DNA of 8,314 nt from CBDDRG01 sp051306415 (GCA_051306415.1 JBPPNE010000259.1:1-8314); one strand, 5' to 3'. Shown: positions 1 to 7,209, numbered from the stretch's first letter. The notes: a model not told the origin generated them from the sequence alone. Translations and numbers: made by a program.

Positions 1-126
1 CCGGACCTCAAGCGAAAACTCATGCGCTACATCCGTCAATACAACAAGCAACCCAAGCCCGTGAAGTGGAAGTACTTCGATCCTTCGCGTCGCATTACTT
101 CCACTTCAACTGTTACGGTCCACTAG
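1..126 (+). mobile_element. C-terminal end of an IS630-family transposase (5' part outside window)
   Basis: Frame 1 is open from the window edge to TAG at 124-126 and gives 41 residues. The stretch DLKRKLMRYIRQYNKQPKP, followed by VKWKYFDPSRRI and a TVTVH end, matches my knowledge of IS630-family (Tc1/mariner-like DDE) transposase C-termini, where a basic YNK-x-P-x-VKW-x-Y-x-DP-x-RRI tail closes the protein. The catalytic DDE residues lie outside the window, so I cannot tell whether the gene is intact. No terminal inverted repeat is evident just after the stop, because the neighbouring lipoprotein gene begins to overlap there. The two stop codons share CTAG at 123-126, which is notable because IS630-type elements favour TA or CTAG targets. 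Family assignment is fairly secure; element boundaries are not visible. Confidence 0.8.
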
Positions 127-524
127 TAGCAATCGTTGCCTTCCGATGACCAGCTTTCGACAAGGTTGGCGGGCGAAATCTTGACCAGTATCTTGCAGTA
201 ATACTCTGACGTGGTTACCGGAAAGGTGCGATAACTGGGTGCCGATATCCAACCGCCACCTTGACGATCACCGACGAAAACCGAGCCAGCGACGGGGTAG
301 GAGCCGCCACCGCTGGTGACCGTCTGATTGCGCGAATACTCAAACACCCGCCCGCCAGTTGTTAGCGTAAAGGAGTTGGAGGGTGGCCCCTTGGCCAGTA
401 CCAGATCATCGGCGGTGCCGCCGACGAACGCGTCCATGGATTGGAAAAATTTCGCTTTGCGCTGCTCCTGCGAGACGCAGCCGGACACCATAAGCAGAGC
501 CAACACAGTGACGATGATACGCAT
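123..524 (-). CDS. Small putative outer-membrane lipoprotein of unknown function
   Basis: This encodes 133 residues. I chose the ATG at 524 over an upstream in-frame start at 575 because it directly begins a lipoprotein signal peptide (MRIIVTVLALLMVSGC) and follows a good ribosome site, GGAAGGA, about 7 bases upstream. The lipobox is VSGC with the lipidated cysteine at residue 16. Valine at +2 would send the protein to the outer membrane under the usual rule. The mature part is polar. It has a GPPSNSFTLTTGGRVFEYSR segment (about 47-66), the type of Gly-Pro plus Gly-Arg-x-x-x-Tyr pattern seen in many small periplasmic lipoproteins. A glycine-rich middle and a C-terminal YYCKILVKI...W.SEGNDC strand pair follow, with cysteines at 110 and 132 that could form a disulfide. 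I do not recognise a named family. It stands alone, convergent with the transposase tail, and has its own candidate promoter. Confidence 0.75.
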   Translation of the reverse strand: MRIIVTVLALLMVSGCVSQEQRKAKFFQSMDAFVGGTADDLVLAKGPPSNSFTLTTGGRVFEYSRNQTVTSGGGSYPVAGSVFVGDRQGGGWISAPSYRTFPVTTSEYYCKILVKISPANLVESWSSEGNDCY

Positions 525-595
525 TGTTTTTTCCTTCCCCAATGTGTGTTCAGAGAACCGGACGGTGCTAAACAATCCTAGCGATGGCCATTTCC

Positions 596-623
596 ATCAT
601 AGACCTGCGGCCGGTGCTCGCAA
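596..623 (-). promoter_or_regulatory. Candidate sigma-70 promoter for the lipoprotein gene
   Basis: On the minus strand a TTGCGA box (618-623) and a TATGAT box (596-601, five of six matches to consensus) are 16 bases apart. Transcription would start near 588-590 and leave a leader of about 65 bases before the ATG at 524. Prediction is from consensus only. Confidence 0.4.
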
Positions 624-647
624 AGCCTGTCGGGTAACAGGAATTAG

Positions 648-725
648 ATGCGTGCGGCGGTACTTGGAGGTGGCAAGAGTTGTGGTGGCGGCAAAAGCGG
701 GTCAGGTTCTGGCTCGCCATGCTGA
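648..725 (+). CDS. Possible micro-ORF, Gly/Ser/Lys/Cys-rich 25-residue peptide (very uncertain)
   Basis: An ATG at 648 lies five bases after an AGGA ribosome-site-like sequence (639-642) and directly after an in-frame TAG. It reads MRAAVL followed by GGGKSCGGGKSGSGSGSPC and then TGA. The core repeats GGGKS twice and carries two cysteines. The ribosome site lies partly within a small hairpin (CCTGT 626-630 with ACAGG 637-641) that could mask it. I find no convincing promoter on this strand, and the stretch lies just upstream of the promoter of the leftward lipoprotein gene. Glycine-rich frames arise easily from GGT/GGC-rich DNA, so chance is the leading explanation. No modification or export gene is adjacent. 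Confidence 0.15.
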   Translation: MRAAVLGGGKSCGGGKSGSGSGSPC

Positions 726-749
726 CGTCAGGATCTACAAAATCGGGGT

Positions 750-781
750 AAACGAAAAGGGGCTGCACGAATGGCAGCCCC
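750..781 (-). terminator. Intrinsic terminator of tRNA-Asn
   Basis: On the minus strand an 8-bp perfect GC-rich stem (GGGGCTGC, 774-781 paired with 759-766) with a 7-base loop is followed by TTTTCGTTT. It lies 9 bases past the encoded CCA of the tRNA, the expected place. The plus-strand side lacks a run of T, so it should act mainly leftward. Confidence 0.8.
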
Positions 782-790
782 TGGGGTGTT

Positions 791-866
791 TGGCTCCGCC
801 TGCTGGACTCGAACCAGCGACCCAATGATTAACAGTCATTTGCTCTACCAGCTGAGCTAAGGCGGA
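791..866 (-). tRNA. tRNA-Asn (anticodon GUU) with encoded CCA
   Basis: The minus strand folds as a complete 76-base tRNA. The 7-bp acceptor stem pairs TCCGCCT with AGGCGGA, the D arm carries AGCTCAGCTGGTAGAGC, the anticodon loop CTGTTAA gives GUU, and the T arm contains GGTTCGAGTCC. The discriminator base is G, followed by an encoded CCA at 791-793. It appears to be a monocistronic unit with its own promoter and terminator. It is divergent from uvrB and lies beside mobile-element debris on one side and, beyond uvrB, a polysaccharide locus. tRNA genes are common integration sites, but I see no duplicated tRNA 3' end elsewhere in the window. Confidence 0.98.
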
Positions 867-882
867 TTCACGAAGCGGCGCT

Positions 883-911
883 ATGGTATAGTCAGGTCCC
901 TGCCCAGTCAA
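883..911 (-). promoter_or_regulatory. Sigma-70 promoter of tRNA-Asn
   Basis: On the minus strand TTGACT (906-911, five of six) is separated by 17 bases from TACCAT (883-888); TATACC (885-890) at 15 bases is the alternative -10. The following discriminator, GCGCCGC, is GC-rich, as in stringently controlled stable-RNA promoters. The transcript would start about 10 bases before the mature tRNA 5' end. Confidence 0.6.
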
Positions 912-1011
912 GGTTCGACCGCTCCGCTGACGGCGTAGCGGCTGGCTATTTGCGAACATATTCCGCCGGTTCAGCGACCTTTTGTTGTGGTCGCGGGACG
1001 AGACAGACCTG

Positions 1012-3045
1012 ATGGAAAAACCCTTCAAAGTAGTCAGCAGCTACCAGCCCGCGGGCGATCAGCCGCAGGCCATCGCCCAGCTTGTCGAAGGTCTGGAAGC
1101 CGGCCTGGCGTCGCAAACCCTGCTCGGTGTTACCGGTTCTGGCAAGACCTTCACCATCGCCAACGTGATCGAAAAAATCCAGCGGCCGACGCTGGTGATG
1201 GCTCACAACAAAACGCTGGCCGCCCAGTTGTACGGCGAGTTGCGGGATTTCTTTCCGCACAATGCCGTCGAGTATTTCGTCTCCTACTACGATTACTATC
1301 AGCCCGAGGCCTATGTACCGGCGTCCAATACCTTCATCGAGAAGGATGCCTCGATCAACAAGCACATCGAGCAGATGCGGCTATCCGCCACCAAGGCGTT
1401 GATGGAGCGGCGCGATGTGGTGGTGGTCGCGACGGTGTCGGCGATCTACGGCCTTGGCGATCCCAATCTCTACCTGAAGATGCTGCTGCACCTGGTGCGC
1501 GGCGACCGCGTCGATCAGCGCGCGATTCTGCGCCGGCTGGCGGAGCTGCAATACACCCGCAACGATGTCGCCTTCGAGCGCGCGAACTATCGGGTGCGTG
1601 GCGACGTCATCGACGTGTTCCCGGCGGATTCGGAGCGGGACGCGGTGCGCATCGAGCTGTTCGACGAAGAGGTCGAAAACCTGAGCTGGTTCGATCCCCT
1701 CACCGGCGAGGTGTTGCGGCGGGTGCCGCGGGTCACCATCTACCCCAAATCGCATTATGTGACACCGCGGGAAACCATCATCGGCGCTCTTGACCACATC
1801 AAGGACGAACTGGTTGAACGCCTGGCCCAGTTGCGCGATCAGGACAAGCTGGTCGAAGCTCAGCGCCTCAGCGAGCGCACCCGTTACGACCTCGAGATGA
1901 TGCAGGAGCTGGGCTATTGCTCGGGCATCGAAAACTATTCGCGCTATTTATCCGGACGCAATCCCGGCGAACCGCCGCCGACGCTGTTCGACTATCTGCC
2001 CACCGATGCGCTGCTGGTTATGGACGAATCCCACGTCACGATCTCCCAGTTGGGCGGTATGTACCGGGGCGATCGCTCGCGCAAGGAGACGCTGGTGGAA
2101 TACGGCTTTCGCCTGCCGTCGGCACTGGATAACCGGCCGCTGCGGTTCGACGAATGGGAGCGGCGGATACCGCAAACCATCTTTGTTTCGGCGACACCCG
2201 GCAAATACGAAGCCGAGCACGCCGGCGCGGTGGTCGAGCAGGTGGTGCGCCCGACCGGGCTGGTCGACCCGGTCATCGAGGTGCGGCCGGCGACTCATCA
2301 GGTCGATAACCTGATGAGCGAGATCAAATTCCGCGTTGCTCGCAATGAGCGGGTGTTGGTGACGGTGCTCACCAAGCGCATGGCCGAAGATCTTACCGCC
2401 TACCTCGACGAACACGGCATTCGCGTGCGCTATCTGCACTCCGATATCGACACTGTCGAGCGGGTCGAAATCATTCGCGATCTACGCTTGGGCGAGTTTG
2501 ACGTGCTGGTCGGCATCAATCTGTTGCGGGAAGGTCTGGACATCCCCGAGGTCTCCCTGGTGGCAGTGCTGGATGCGGACAAGGAGGGCTTCCTGCGCTC
2601 CGAGCAATCCCTGATCCAAACCATCGGCCGCGCCGCGCGGCATATCAATGGCACCGCAATTCTATACGCCGATGTCGTAACCGGGTCGATGCAACGGGCG
2701 ATCAGTGAGACTGATCGGCGACGCCGGGTGCAGCTTGAGTACAACATCAAGCACCAGGTGACGCCCATCGGCATCGTCAAGTCGGTGCGCGATATTCTCG
2801 AAGGCGCGGTGAGTTCAGCGGCGGGGCGCGAGCGCCAGCGCAAGGTCGCCGATCAGCGCGCGAGTTACGGCGATATCGCAGCCGGCCCGCAACTCTCAGC
2901 AGCGGCACTCGCCCGCCAAATCAATGCCCTCGAACAGAAAATGTACCAGCACGCCCGCAACCTGGAGTTTGAAGAGGCGGCCAAGGCCAGGGACGCACTA
3001 ACTCGTCTAAAGGAGCGGGAGTTGATGGGGGTAAGGGCGGGTTAG
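1012..3045 (+). CDS. uvrB: UvrB, excinuclease ABC subunit B
   Basis: UvrB is the cytoplasmic DNA-damage verification helicase of nucleotide excision repair. It receives lesions from UvrA and loads the nuclease UvrC. This copy is 677 residues, against 673 in E. coli, and looks intact. The start is the ATG at 1012 (MEKPFKV...), which aligns with the E. coli N-terminus; an in-frame TTG at 982 would add ten unrelated residues. The ribosome site is weak. Visible landmarks are Walker A GVTGSGKT (39-46, Lys45), the tyrosine-rich beta-hairpin YFVSYYDYYQPEAY (88-101) that probes the lesion, and the DESH helicase motif II (338-341). Motif VI, QTIGRAARH (536-544), carries Arg540 and Arg543, and a C-terminal UVR domain (about 633-671) binds UvrA/UvrC. 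It is divergent from tRNA-Asn and convergent with the polysaccharide genes. I found no enterobacterial-type LexA box upstream. Confidence 0.98.
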   Translation: MEKPFKVVSSYQPAGDQPQAIAQLVEGLEAGLASQTLLGVTGSGKTFTIANVIEKIQRPTLVMAHNKTLAAQLYGELRDFFPHNAVEYFVSYYDYYQPEAYVPASNTFIEKDASINKHIEQMRLSATKALMERRDVVVVATVSAIYGLGDPNLYLKMLLHLVRGDRVDQRAILRRLAELQYTRNDVAFERANYRVRGDVIDVFPADSERDAVRIELFDEEVENLSWFDPLTGEVLRRVPRVTIYPKSHYVTPRETIIGALDHIKDELVERLAQLRDQDKLVEAQRLSERTRYDLEMMQELGYCSGIENYSRYLSGRNPGEPPPTLFDYLPTDALLVMDESHVTISQLGGMYRGDRSRKETLVEYGFRLPSALDNRPLRFDEWERRIPQTIFVSATPGKYEAEHAGAVVEQVVRPTGLVDPVIEVRPATHQVDNLMSEIKFRVARNERVLVTVLTKRMAEDLTAYLDEHGIRVRYLHSDIDTVERVEIIRDLRLGEFDVLVGINLLREGLDIPEVSLVAVLDADKEGFLRSEQSLIQTIGRAARHINGTAILYADVVTGSMQRAISETDRRRRVQLEYNIKHQVTPIGIVKSVRDILEGAVSSAAGRERQRKVADQRASYGDIAAGPQLSAAALARQINALEQKMYQHARNLEFEEAAKARDALTRLKERELMGVRAG

Positions 3046-3103
3046 CGCTGGGAAAGCGCGACAATTTGACTGCTCACTTTTGTTCACCCTCATGAACATG
3101 AGG
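3045..3103 (+). terminator. Weak hairpins just past uvrB, possible 3'-end signals
   Basis: GCGCT/AGCGC (3045-3049 with 3055-3059, 5-base loop) begins at the last base of the uvrB stop codon. CCTCAT/ATGAGG (3088-3093 with 3098-3103, 4-base loop) follows, after a CTTTTGTT stretch. Neither stem is followed by a proper T tract, so a role as an intrinsic terminator is doubtful; they may only stabilise the 3' end. Confidence 0.25.
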
Positions 3104-3139
3104 CTGATGGAGGAAATCGACCGGAATAGCGGGTACGCC

Positions 3140-3176
3140 CATGCTTGTTCTGCGAGCGGCTAGCCTTGGAAGCATG
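3140..3176. repeat. Inverted repeat CATGCTT...AAGCATG beside the IS remnant
   Basis: Perfect 7-base arms (3140-3146 and 3170-3176) flank 23 bases that contain the palindrome GGCTAGCC (3158-3165). It lies immediately outside the IS3-like terminus near 3181. It could be a scar or an unrelated small structure; function unknown. Confidence 0.35.
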
Positions 3177-3180
3177 TTCC

Positions 3181-3206
3181 GTGGACTTGCCCCAGTTTAG
3201 TGGACG
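3181..3206. repeat. IS3-family-like terminal sequence
   Basis: GTGGACTTGCCCCAGTTTAG followed by TGGAC resembles, from memory, the terminal inverted repeats of a group of IS3-family elements: a TG start, a CCCC block, then TTTAGTGGAC. Its position downstream of the leftward orfB remnant fits the right end of such an element. I looked for the matching opposite end around 3480-3540 and did not see it, so the other terminus appears lost. Confidence 0.5.
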
Positions 3207-3212
3207 CCGGAC

Positions 3213-3490
3213 CTAAGCTGCATGATGCAGCGCCCTGCGCAGAGCCCGCAAAGTCAACGCTTGGTCAATCCGTTCACTCATGGCCCAGCCCGCCAAGGTC
3301 CAGATATAGGTAATATCGCCAAACCCAGGCCAGATTGGGCCGCGTCACCTCGAATGGGCGCGCCAGGCGATTCGGCGCTACCGGGTGGCTGTGCCAGGAC
3401 TGGGTGGTGGTGCGAAAACGCCGTCGGCGCTGGCCGCAAAGACCCTGCTCATGCATCAAACGGGCGCGACCTGCCATCTGGCCTTAGGAC
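3213..3490 (-). pseudogene. Decayed IS3-family transposase (orfB) remnant
   Basis: Leftward from 3477, the frame reads RARLMHEQGLCGQRRRRFR, then TTTQSWHSHPVAPNRLARPF and EVTRPNLAWV. This is the characteristic region just before the catalytic core of IS3 orfB (RLM-x-x-x-GL, RRRRF-x-TT, PVAPN-LAR-F, RPN-x-W). One extra base around 3318-3326 then breaks the frame. The other frame continues GDITYIWT, keeping the first catalytic Asp, and jumps directly to LAGWAMSERIDQALTLRALRRAL before TAG at 3213-3215. Compared with the family from memory, about 19 residues between DITYIWT and GWAM are missing. So is everything after ALRRAL, including the second Asp and the Glu. No start codon region or orfA is present. 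It cannot encode an active transposase. Confidence 0.75.
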
Positions 3491-3532
3491 TTACTCAGAA
3501 CACCCCTGGTGGCGGCGAGCGGAGATATCCCC

Positions 3533-4885
3533 CTATCCGTCCAACAAGGTCAATACTTCCTCGGTCTTGGCTTCCATCAGCTGACGGTCACCCCGAGTTT
3601 CCACATTGAGCCTTACCAAGGGCTCGGTATTGGACAGGCGCACGTTAAAGCGCCAGTTCGGAAACTCGATACTCACCCCGTCCGTCCTGTCCACTCTGAG
3701 CGCCTGAGGCGAGTAATGCGCCAGCACCCGATCCAGCGTTGCTGTCGGATCGGTAATCCGGCGATTGATTTCGCCACTCACCGGGAATGCGGCCTGCCGT
3801 TGCGCGACCAGTTCGGATAATTTCTTGCCGCTCATGGAGAGTAATTCGACCACCAGCAGCCAAGGAATCATGCCGCTATCACAGTAGGCGAAGTCCTTGA
3901 AATAATGGTGGGCGCTCATCTCACCGCCATAGAGGGCGGAGTGATCCCGCATACTTTGCTTGATAAACGAGTGACCGGTTTTACTCTGCACCGGGTTACC
4001 ATTAAACGCGGTGACGATCTCCAGCGTGTTCCAGGTCAGCCGCGGATCATGGACTATGGTGCCGCCGTCGTTTTTGGTCAGAAAGGCTTCCGCCAATAGT
4101 CCCACCAGGTAGTAACCCTCGATAAAATCGCCGGTTTCATCGAAGAAAAAACAACGGTCAAAATCGCCATCCCATGCGACTCCCAGGTCAGCGCCGGCAT
4201 TTTTCACCAGCGCCGATGTGTCCTGCCTATTTTCAGGCAATAGCGGATTGGGAACACCGTTGGGAAAATTGCCATCGGGTGCGTGGTGCAGCTTGATGAA
4301 ACTCAGCGGCAAGTACGGTTCGAGAAGATCGATAATGGCGCCGGCGCCGCCATTGCCGGCATTGACGACAATCGTCAGCGGTTTGATGGCGGCCACATCG
4401 ATGTAAGACAGGAGGTGCGCATTGTAGGCGTTCTTATCGCAAATCCTGGTCACTTCTCCGCGTCGCAAAGGCGTGCTGAATTCGCCAGCTTCAGCGAGCG
4501 CTTGAATTTCTGGCAGACCATCGTCGCCGCTGATGGGACGGGCGCCCTCCTTCACAAATTTGAGGCCGTTAAATTCTTTCGGATTGTGGCTGCCGGTAAT
4601 CATCAAACCACCGTCATAACCACCGTGAAAAGTGGCATGGTAAATCTCTTCAGTACCGCATTCGCCGATATGCACCACGTTACAGCCGGCATCGAGAATG
4701 CCGCTCTCGACCGCGCTGCTCAGCATCGGACTGCTCAACCGGATATCGTGACCGATAACAATATTCGTCGCGTGAAGATACTGCGCAAATGCTCGGCCAA
4801 TGCGATAGGCGACGTCCTCGTTCAGTTCATCGGGCACCTGGCCGCGGATGTCATACGCCTTGAAGCAGGGAATGGATTTATGCAT
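3533..4885 (-). CDS. cpsG: Phosphomannomutase CpsG/ManB
   Basis: The enzyme interconverts mannose-6-phosphate and mannose-1-phosphate, supplying GDP-mannose for surface polysaccharide; it is cytoplasmic. The 450 residues align closely along their length with E. coli CpsG (456) as I recall it. Visible are the N-terminal CFKAYDIRG, the phosphoserine loop TGSHNP with Ser99 (TASHNP in most relatives), the Mg-binding DGDFDR (239-244), the sugar-binding GEMSAHHYF (321-329) and the C-terminal phosphate-binding SNTEP (418-422). The start at 4885 (MHKSIPCF) matches the homologue's beginning. In-frame ATGs at 4945 and 4909 would add 20 or 8 residues without family similarity, and no candidate has a strong ribosome site, so the start is the least certain part. 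The gene begins 62 bases after wzc ends, so they are probably co-transcribed. No clear terminator follows; IS debris does. Phosphoglucomutase side activity is possible. Confidence 0.95.
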   Translation of the reverse strand: MHKSIPCFKAYDIRGQVPDELNEDVAYRIGRAFAQYLHATNIVIGHDIRLSSPMLSSAVESGILDAGCNVVHIGECGTEEIYHATFHGGYDGGLMITGSHNPKEFNGLKFVKEGARPISGDDGLPEIQALAEAGEFSTPLRRGEVTRICDKNAYNAHLLSYIDVAAIKPLTIVVNAGNGGAGAIIDLLEPYLPLSFIKLHHAPDGNFPNGVPNPLLPENRQDTSALVKNAGADLGVAWDGDFDRCFFFDETGDFIEGYYLVGLLAEAFLTKNDGGTIVHDPRLTWNTLEIVTAFNGNPVQSKTGHSFIKQSMRDHSALYGGEMSAHHYFKDFAYCDSGMIPWLLVVELLSMSGKKLSELVAQRQAAFPVSGEINRRITDPTATLDRVLAHYSPQALRVDRTDGVSIEFPNWRFNVRLSNTEPLVRLNVETRGDRQLMEAKTEEVLTLLDG

Positions 4886-4947
4886 GGTGGTAGCTTCGCA
4901 AAGTGGCATCGCGTTCTGCAGCCACCATGATCGTTGCTCTCCCATCC

Positions 4948-7209
4948 TCAACCATAGTAACCAGCGCCAATGCCGTAGATGCTGTCGAAGCCCGGTTTCA
5001 TGCCGTTGAACACACAGCCCTGAACGCCAACGCCATTCTGTTCAAATCGGCGGCAGGTTAACGCCACCTCCTCGATGGAATTCACTCCCGCGCGCACCAC
5101 CAACAAACTGATACCTGCCAGTTTTCCGATAATGGCGGCGTCGGTAACAGCCAACACCGGCGGCGTATCGATTAGCACCACGTCGTAGTTTTCAGCGGCG
5201 TGATTGAGCAATTCGTTCATGCGCGGGTGCATCAGCAGTTCCGCCGGATTATTCGGAATCGCCCCACGCGGGATCAGCTCAACCCCTTCCACCGAGGTTT
5301 TGTGGACAATCTCACTCAGTTCCGCCTTACTGCTCAGGTAATGGGCAAGGCCCTTGCCCTCCCGCCCGTCAAAATAATTGTGCAAATGGCCTTTCCTCAT
5401 GTCGCCGTCGATTAAAAGCACTTTACGGCCGGCTTGCGCCAGTAAAACCCCCAGATTGGCTGTCACGAAGGATTTGCCCACCTCGGTGCTTGGGCCGGAT
5501 ATCATCAGGACGTTGTTCTTGGCCCCCGTCAGGGCGACGAGCAAACTGGTGCGCAATCCGCGCAAGGCCTCTACGGTCGCATCACCGGGGTGCAGGTTGG
5601 CCAGCAGTGGCGGCGAGCCGCTGCGATTGTTGCTGCCGGGACTTTTCCGCCAATCGGATGTTCGCTTCCCGGCATGCCCCTGTTTTTGTTCTTTTTCGGA
5701 TAGCGGAAGGTTGGCGTAAACGGTTAGCCCGCTCTGCTCCAATAGCTCAGGACTTTCGAGTTGGCCGCTAAAGCCATCGCGCATCAACACAGAGCCCACG
5801 CCCACCATACCTCCCAGCAGCGTTGCCAAAATGACGATGAAGGTTTTTCTTGGCGCGACAGGCTTTGGCTGCACTTCGGCACGGTCGAGAATACGGACAT
5901 TGCCGACCGACCCGGCTTTCACCACCTTCAGCTCTTCCGAGCGATTGACCAACTGCACATAAAGTTCCTTGTAAACCTCGACATCGCGCGTCAGTCGAAG
6001 CACCTTTTGTTCTGTCTCCGGCAACCGCTGCGTCATCCGATCTAGCCGCTTTCGTTCCGATTCAAGATTGCCGCGCTGCTCCATCAAGGATCGATAGTTC
6101 GGATGCTCTCGTGTGAACAGGGGGCGCAGTTCGCTTTCCTTGACGTTGAGTTCGTTAATACGGGTTTCGAGGTTGATCTGCTGATCCAGTATCGCCTTGG
6201 CTTCCTGGGACAGATCGACGGATTCCGCTTTTGTCCGATAACCGCTGAGCTCCTGCTCCGCGTTATCCAGCGCCACGCGAATTTCAGGCAATTTTTCATT
6301 GAGGAAATCCAGGCTTTTCTCGGCTTCGACAGCTTGGCGCTGAACATTTTGCAGCAGGTAACTTTCGGTCACGGCGTTCAGGATTTGTGCCGCGCGCCGC
6401 GGTTGCGAATCGGTCAGCGTCAACTTGAGAATGCCACTCCCTTTGCCTTGTTCGGTAACAGCCAGGTTTTCCGCGATCGCCTTGACAGCGGTTAGTTTGT
6501 GTAGCCGCGTCAAGGTGAAGCTTCTACCTTCTGGTGCTTGCAACTCCGACAGGCGCAAAGCGATTTCACCATCCGCTGAGACCAAATCCTGATTAGCGCC
6601 GCCCTGCAGGACGGTTTCGCCGTCAAATTGCAACTCAAACTGGTTCAGCCCGATCAGCTGCAAAATAAATTTTTTATCCGTCAGCTCGTCTGGCGCCTTG
6701 AAACTGTCAACCTGGATTCGTTGCTCGCCGTCACGCCAGCCGGCAAATATGAAATCGCGCTTGTCTGATCCATCACCGTGTACGGTGTTATCGCCCATGC
6801 TGAAAATACTCATAAACCCGTGCTTGGGCTTGACGACGATATCCAGCTTCAAGTCATTCACCACCCTGCCAACCACCAGCCGGGAGCGAACAATTTCTAT
6901 TTCCGCCAGTCCTTTCGCGGCATTCTCGCCTTCATATCGGTCAGCGCGATCGAAAAAATCGCGTGTCGCCTCTTTCTTGCCTTCGACCTGCACCAGGCTA
7001 TCCGCCTGATAGATGGGTGTGGCCACTAGCGCGTACGCTACGCCAACCAGCGCAAACAACCCAGTGGTTACGATAATCCACCAACCGCCGTCGATCAGTA
7101 CGCGCCACAATCGGGATAAGTCCAGCTCATCGTCCACCATTGCCCCTGGGGCATTCGCGAATCGTGAAGCCGTGGTTGAAATGCTCGGCTGGTCATTCAT
7201 TCCTGCCAT
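4948..7209 (-). CDS. wzc: Wzc-type tyrosine autokinase / polysaccharide co-polymerase
   Basis: This inner-membrane protein controls polymer length and drives export with Wza; its cytoplasmic kinase phosphorylates its own C-terminal tyrosines. It has 753 residues. The start at 7209 follows GGAG with a 7-base spacer, which is why I prefer it over an in-frame ATG at 7266. Order of parts: Wzz domain with TM1 (about 43-63); a periplasmic coiled-coil region (about 285-430); the GNVR motif (436-439) and Pro-rich PKPVAP; TM2 (about 456-476); a polar linker (503-540); the oligomerisation motif EALRGLR, fitting EX2RX2R (547-553); Walker A GPSTEVGKS (572-580, Lys579); Walker A' VLLIDGD (597-603); and Walker B VVLIDTPP (677-684). 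The tail FDSIYGIGAGYYG has only three tyrosines, fewer than E. coli Wzc. No wzb phosphatase gene lies beside it here. Confidence 0.95.
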   Translation of the reverse strand: MAGMNDQPSISTTASRFANAPGAMVDDELDLSRLWRVLIDGGWWIIVTTGLFALVGVAYALVATPIYQADSLVQVEGKKEATRDFFDRADRYEGENAAKGLAEIEIVRSRLVVGRVVNDLKLDIVVKPKHGFMSIFSMGDNTVHGDGSDKRDFIFAGWRDGEQRIQVDSFKAPDELTDKKFILQLIGLNQFELQFDGETVLQGGANQDLVSADGEIALRLSELQAPEGRSFTLTRLHKLTAVKAIAENLAVTEQGKGSGILKLTLTDSQPRRAAQILNAVTESYLLQNVQRQAVEAEKSLDFLNEKLPEIRVALDNAEQELSGYRTKAESVDLSQEAKAILDQQINLETRINELNVKESELRPLFTREHPNYRSLMEQRGNLESERKRLDRMTQRLPETEQKVLRLTRDVEVYKELYVQLVNRSEELKVVKAGSVGNVRILDRAEVQPKPVAPRKTFIVILATLLGGMVGVGSVLMRDGFSGQLESPELLEQSGLTVYANLPLSEKEQKQGHAGKRTSDWRKSPGSNNRSGSPPLLANLHPGDATVEALRGLRTSLLVALTGAKNNVLMISGPSTEVGKSFVTANLGVLLAQAGRKVLLIDGDMRKGHLHNYFDGREGKGLAHYLSSKAELSEIVHKTSVEGVELIPRGAIPNNPAELLMHPRMNELLNHAAENYDVVLIDTPPVLAVTDAAIIGKLAGISLLVVRAGVNSIEEVALTCRRFEQNGVGVQGCVFNGMKPGFDSIYGIGAGYYG

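Noticed and set aside
568..825. Leftward 85-residue frame over the tRNA and its terminator
   Set aside because: Its beginning is translated tRNA T-arm sequence (GRWFESS...), a well-known false ORF, and the rest shows no family features.
982..1011. Upstream TTG start for uvrB adding ten residues
   Set aside because: The added residues have no counterpart in UvrB proteins I know, and ATG at 1012 aligns exactly with the E. coli start and residue numbering.
3222..3584. Rightward 120-residue frame between uvrB and cpsG
   Set aside because: It is antisense to the IS3 transposase remnant, low in recognisable structure and runs into the end of cpsG.
4886..4951. Longer cpsG starts overlapping or abutting the wzc stop
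   Set aside because: The extra residues do not resemble phosphomannomutase N-termini; kept as a possibility in the cpsG entry only.
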